64,000 bases of DNA, taken from NCBI RefSeq assembly GCF_003286085.1, contig NW_020825298.1, forward strand, positions 6,324,001-6,388,000. The letters run 5' to 3'. The notes under the pieces were generated by a model. That model ran no database searches. It had not been told where the DNA came from and worked only from the letters and a program-made list of their open reading frames with translations. Of this stretch, positions 59,640 to 64,000 are shown in pieces. The translations under genes and the position numbers were made by a program. Position 1 is the stretch's first letter; every line of letters begins with the position of its first letter. Source of the DNA: Drosophila persimilis. Lineage: Eukaryota; Arthropoda; Insecta; Diptera; Drosophilidae.

Positions 59640-60358
59640 AGTGGGCTGCAAACCGAGCTGGAACTATAAATAAAGGTTTTTTAATAGTATTTTGAGCTGG
59701 AAAATTATCTAAATAATTAGATAATAATATAATTAATATATAATATAATTTTTAAATTAAGAAAATCGATTCAGAGAATTTGGATGAGTAAAAATACATT
59801 TTTTCTTAGATTTAATTCTTTAATATATTACAAAAATACAATATTCAATCATTTGTAGAGTAGAGTTATTTTAGTATGTATTTTAGTAGCGAAACTAATG
59901 AATAAATCCTAAATAATTAAATGTCTATTTGGCATTATCTTCCACAAAGAAAATACAAATGCATTGTAGGATTTTCGGTTGCAATCACATCAGTTTTTAT
60001 TCAAATCAGTTTCCAATTTCTTATATTTTCAAAGATCTATTTATTGGGCAACTCAACATTAGTTATTTTAGGCGCAACTGTATTTTAAGTGGTAATTACG
60101 CGCTTCTTGGAGAGAACTGTATTTCCATTAATAATTGAGGAATTTTTTTTTAAAATTAGTACCATATTTTTAACTTTTTTTTCTTAATTATGTATCTATT
60201 TATTACATAATTACTTAGTTTTATATAGATATTTTATTATAGTTTTATGTTTTCTTATTCTGGGTATTTATTTATTATTTTTGTTTTTTGTTGTCTTTTT
60301 TTTAAAAGATTTTATCAAGTGTATTTCTAATTTATCCCCAAATTGCGTTGCTCTACTA
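59640..60358. other. very AT-rich non-coding stretch
   Basis: Mostly A/T. Two overlapping plus-strand frames at 59,915-60,140 stay open for 53-69 codons (one hydrophobic, SIWHYLPQRKYKCIVGFSVA), which is odd for this composition but otherwise unsupported. Confidence 0.35.
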
Positions 60359-60639
60359 ATTATTATTATTATAGTTTATTGTAATATTACAAGAAGACTG
60401 AGGACTTAGTTCCAGTACAGCATATTTGTTTTTAAAGCTAGAGCCACTAAGGCATTTAAGCTAGTTTCTCTACTGATATTTTTAATGATAATTGGTACCT
60501 CATTCCATAATCGAAAAGAATTTATTAAAAATGGTTTACCGTGGATCTGGTCATCAGACGAATCAAGGGTTAATTGTGGGTAAATTCCAGTTTCTCCTTT
60601 AACAAAATTCGATCTAAAAACTAGACTTAATAAATAGTT
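60359..60639 (-). mobile_element. LINE-like 3' fragment with (TAA)n tail
   Basis: The minus strand is open for 77 codons to TAA (60,406). It reads YLLSLVFRSNF.., then QIHGKPFLINSFRLWNEVPI and IIKNISRETSLNALVALALK. The F-x4-R-LWN-x-(L/V)P pattern is the usual C-terminus of non-LTR reverse transcriptase proteins. It is followed by AATAAA and TAATAATAATAA, the kind of tail carried by I-type elements. Upstream sequence is interrupted by TAG. I infer a truncated, inactive insertion. Confidence 0.55.
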
Positions 60640-62107
60640 CTAGTACCATAAACCAAACGCCATAAAACCCGACCAAAGCGGCCAGAGAAAGGGTCATTAA
60701 ACTCGAACGGTTTGGTGTGGAGGCGGCCCGAGGTCTTACCAATAAACTTGATGTATGGCCTGGCCACGATTACCAAAAGACTAAGCCCCGCTTTCTATAC
60801 AAATCACAGCAAGTGAAGCGTACAATAGATCGAAGAACAAAGGCCATTGGCAAATATAAGAAGCCCAGAACTCAGAACCCAGAACCCAAGGCGCATCCTC
60901 TACTGCCATTTGCGGCATGCCACGTGTTGTGTCGCTAATTTCATAGAAGTTATTAATTAATGTGTGGTACTAGGCAGAGAAGATTCGGTCTCCAGCTCCT
61001 CCTCTCTTGTATCTATGTATCTTGTAAGTATTTGTGGCTGCGGTCATTCCCGTTCTCATTCCCATTCCCATTGCCCATAGACCATTCCCCATTTGTATTC
61101 CAATTCCAAACCCACTTGATGTTATGCTAATCGCAGATGGTCGTCGGACTTGGCCGGAGAGGCTGGGGCTAGAGACATGTTCTCTGTATAAAATTAAACA
61201 TCGTTTGATTGCTTTTGTGTGGCAAAGCATTTTTCTATCTTATTTCGCTTATTATTCCTTTTTGGAGTCGCCGAACATCATTTAAATAAAAGTTGAAATT
61301 TCTTCTCAGTTTCGAAAGTTCATTGGCACCAGATCCCCTGATCGGGCCCGGGGGGATTTCCCAGAAGTCTAAAGGATTTACTCAATCTCTGTGGTCCCCT
61401 CTCTGATCTCCGATCAGCAGGTGCCGCCTGATCGTCCAGTCCAATTATTGCCAAACAATCTGTAGAATGCCTCGCACGTGATTTCGCACTCAAGATAGAT
61501 AGATAGATAGATAGGGCATACCAGGACACGGTCTATCCCTGGCTCCGGCCTCGTTCTATTCCCGGAACTGCAATTGTTCTCATCCTCCTTTGTTCGCCAC
61601 GTAGTTGGCTCGGACGTGCCTCCCGCCCCCTTCAGCGGTCTAAAGAATCTTCCCAAAGATGCCAGAAATTGCCAAATTGTCCTACATATGTGTGCCGCCC
61701 ATTCCTACATGCCACAGTAATTATGTGCCACAATTGCCGGGCGGAATACCAAACAAAAGATGCATGATGGCATTTATATTCGCAGTATTTTTTCTGCATT
61801 TGATGGTAGATATGGCAACCCATTCAGGCGTGCAACGGGCATGTGATGCAAGGACAACGATGGACATACAATGGACAGAAAAACCCACAGTTGTGATTTC
61901 TCAAGAACTTTATTCAGCATCACCGAAGCGTGTCTTACAGAGGAAAGGGTTTTCGAACATTATATTTGTAGTTTTCGTAAAACGAGCTCCATTTAGCACA
62001 GTCGTGTGTTTGCTAGAGGCCTGGGATTTGTTGTAAACCAACCAAGAATTGGTCTTAGCAGAGTCCACACCTCCTCTTCTAGGCAGGATTCAGCCATTAG
62101 GCATTTT
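60640..62107. other. non-coding stretch
   Basis: Includes (GATA)n at 61,493-61,515 and CATTCC(C) repeats at 61,042-61,092. A 125-codon plus-strand frame at 61,659-62,036 has no recognisable feature. Confidence 0.4.
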
Positions 62108-62480
62108 TTATGGTGTTTTGTGGTGTTGCTCCGTGAACTCTGACTGAGCCTGCGACAGGGGCTGGGCCTCCCACTTCTTGATCTGCTGATCGATGCGTTC
62201 CTTGGCCCAAAAGACCTTCGATGGCATATATAGAATGAGCATGAAACAAGTTCTGTTACAGTAAAATCCTCAATTTATGGTCGTATTTTCTACACGCCCT
62301 CAAATGGTAGAATGATCCGATCCAGTCCATGATCTTTTTGGCATGGCTTTGATCTTTATTTTCTTCCTGTAACTCAGGGACCTATCAGCAGATATCTTTC
62401 AGCTGCTGAGGATCATCAAAAAGGCGTCTATCGTTTGCTCCAAATAGTGGATTTTCCTTTGGATCTGTGTGTGGCCTTCA
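62108..62480 (-). pseudogene. decayed protein-coding gene copy
   Basis: Three adjacent minus-strand frames are coding-like and connect end to end with frameshifts at T-runs. Segment 1 reads QIQRKIHYLEQTIDAF (about 62,480-62,420). Segment 2 reads FDDPQQLKDIC, is then stopped by TGA-TAG, and continues VPELQEENKDQSHAKKIMDW (62,381-62,256). Segment 3 reads CNRTCFMLILYMPSKVFWAK then ERIDQQIKKWEAQPLSQAQS to TAA (62,108). The last 44 codons remain intact from an ATG at 62,242, preceded by an acceptor-like CTGTAACAG, so a surviving terminal exon is the alternative. The parent family is not recognised. Confidence 0.45.
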
Positions 62481-62784
62481 ATCTGATCTAGATGGCCTAT
62501 AGATCAAAGCTAGAACTAGCACAAAAAATCAAATATTCTTTTAACTAATTTATTTCCAAAACGCTGCAGTTCTCACCTCTATATTCTGCAAAAAAGGATG
62601 CTATATGAAAAAATTCTATATGCGATATTCTACAATATATTTCCGTTTAACGAATTCCCCTGAGACTCCCCTGAGATTCCTCTGAGACTGTACTTCGATT
62701 CCTTGGGAAAGAGAAAGAATTTCTGCTGCAGCAAAAGTAGAAATATAATTATGTAAGAATTGAATTAAGATAATTATTTAGTGA

Positions 62785-62933
62785 TTTATTATTATAATCA
62801 TTATTATTATTATTATTTATTTTCATTATTATTATTATATAGATATATATTTTTATTTGCTTTTCATGCTCTATCCTAGCACTTATTATTATTATTAATA
62901 TTAATATTATTATAATTATTATTATTATAATTC
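62785..62933. repeat. (TTA)n microsatellite cluster
   Basis: Three runs of TTATTATT at 62,786-62,835, 62,882-62,900 and 62,905-62,930, separated by AT-rich spacers. Confidence 0.88.
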
Positions 62934-64000
62934 TTAGTTATTTACTATTTAGTGAGCGAGAATATATTTATTTCGCTTGACTCTCAACTTTTGCGGACAT
63001 CTTCTTGTCTTTTGAATCTCTTCATGCGACTTTTGAAGAACCGTTTTGAAGACCTACAAGGAATCGCCAATTTCCCTTGTTGCCATTCATTCATGCATTC
63101 CCCAGGCAAACCCCTTCCCCTCTCCCTCTCTCGGGCCAACAATTTCTCAGGCCATAACTTTTAGTTAGTCACGAAAGTTTTCCAGCGAAGCTGTTGAATA
63201 ATGTGCAGGGAGTTGTCTGATCGTTAATGAGAAAACTCGCAGATGCAATCGGAATTAGTTTGGCCGCAGCTCCAGCTTCAGCTTCAGCTACTGCACAAAA
63301 GGATGGCCAAGATGGGCCACTGGCAGTGCCACTGAATCGGAATCGGAATTGGCAGGAATTGGCAGGGACCGAAAGTCAGGACTGCGGAAAGGCGTTGAGC
63401 ATTCAATGGCAGTGAGTCAGCAGGCCCGAGGACGAGTGGCGTCGGTAAACAGGAAACAGCAGAAGCAGCAGCAGCAGCAGCAGTCAAGCCTCATGGCCTG
63501 CAGCGCGAAATGTTGCACCAGGCACACACACACAGACACACCGAGAGATACTCAGAGATTCGTGGGGCATCGTAAAAATGATTTTTTATTTCTTGCACGG
63601 CCACAGAGCGGGAGTAAATGTCTGAACAAATTTGGACTGCAATGAGCAGAAAACAGCAATGGAAAGGAATGGAATGGCACCAGATTACAATGCCAGGAGA
63701 CGGGGCCACGGGGCTACGGGGGCTGCCTAGTCGTTAGAGTCGCTTGAGATATGGCAAAACATTGAGCAAATTCTGCAGAAGAAGATACAGACGACGACGA
63801 CAGGCAGATCGACCTTGAAAAAGGCAGCAGCAGGCGCTACACAGAGACACGCGGGGGGGGAGCGGGGGGGAGTGGCCCAGGGCCCAGGGCCCAGATCAGA
63901 AAACGAGTTTCGCCACCAGACGCTCCAGCGTGCAACTGTATGCGAATTGTATCTAACAGATACGTGTATCTGTGGGAAGCAGCCAAGGCGAAACTCGGTC
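62934..64000. other. non-coding end of window
   Basis: (CAG)n at 63,458-63,483, (CA)n at 63,523-63,536, G-runs at 63,852-63,870, and a TGTATCTAACAGATACG palindrome at 63,948-63,964. No gene is supported. Confidence 0.45.

Noticed and set aside
1-64000. CRISPR arrays, rRNA, tRNA, bacterial operons or plasmid features
   Set aside because: None seen. The base composition, introns, poly(A) signals and transposon types are those of an insect genome.

Overview
The window looks like non-repeat-masked euchromatin from a fruit fly, most likely the Drosophila obscura group. This is inferred from four signs: a DINE-1/mini-me type Helitron-like element with the (GTCT/GTCC)n block; a GC-rich homologue of fly eIF1; very dense (CA)n, (GA)n, (GATACA)n and (GACTCC)n microsatellites; and short fly-type introns. 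No sequence search was run, so the species is not fixed. Nothing bacterial is present: no operons, CRISPR arrays, rRNA, or tRNA that could be supported. Layout: 0-12 kb is mostly non-coding, with simple repeats, a 150-bp inverted repeat pair and a few doubtful short ORFs. A 36-bp minisatellite with a 108-bp higher-order pattern lies at 12.4-12.7 kb. From 13-34 kb is largely intronic or intergenic DNA holding possible minus-strand exons (17.56 kb coding-like, 23.7 kb and 33.05 kb 5'-UTR-like) and one Helitron-like element (29.6-30.7 kb). The best uncharacterised gene is a single-exon, 162-residue, two-membrane-segment protein on the minus strand (34,420-34,908). Purine-only DNA, AT-rich microsatellites and minisatellites fill 36-45 kb, and a probable plus-strand first exon sits at 45.87 kb. 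The most striking structure is a roughly 2-kb imperfect palindrome (about 48.70-50.73 kb) with arms of roughly 0.9 kb: a candidate long-hairpin RNA (hpRNA/endo-siRNA) locus or an inverted duplication of a small transcription unit. The clearest recognisable gene is an intronless eIF1/SUI1 paralogue at 53,987-54,316. The last 10 kb carries tandem Tc1-like termini, two LINE fragments, a plausible two-exon basic protein gene (59,147-59,626, minus) and a decayed coding sequence (62.1-62.5 kb, minus). There is no pathway or operon linking these genes. The eIF1-like gene would act on the 40S ribosome. The membrane protein, the basic protein and the short ORFs have no function I can name. Most other open frames in the window are by-products of (GA)n, (CA)n or purine-only DNA, where stop codons cannot form.
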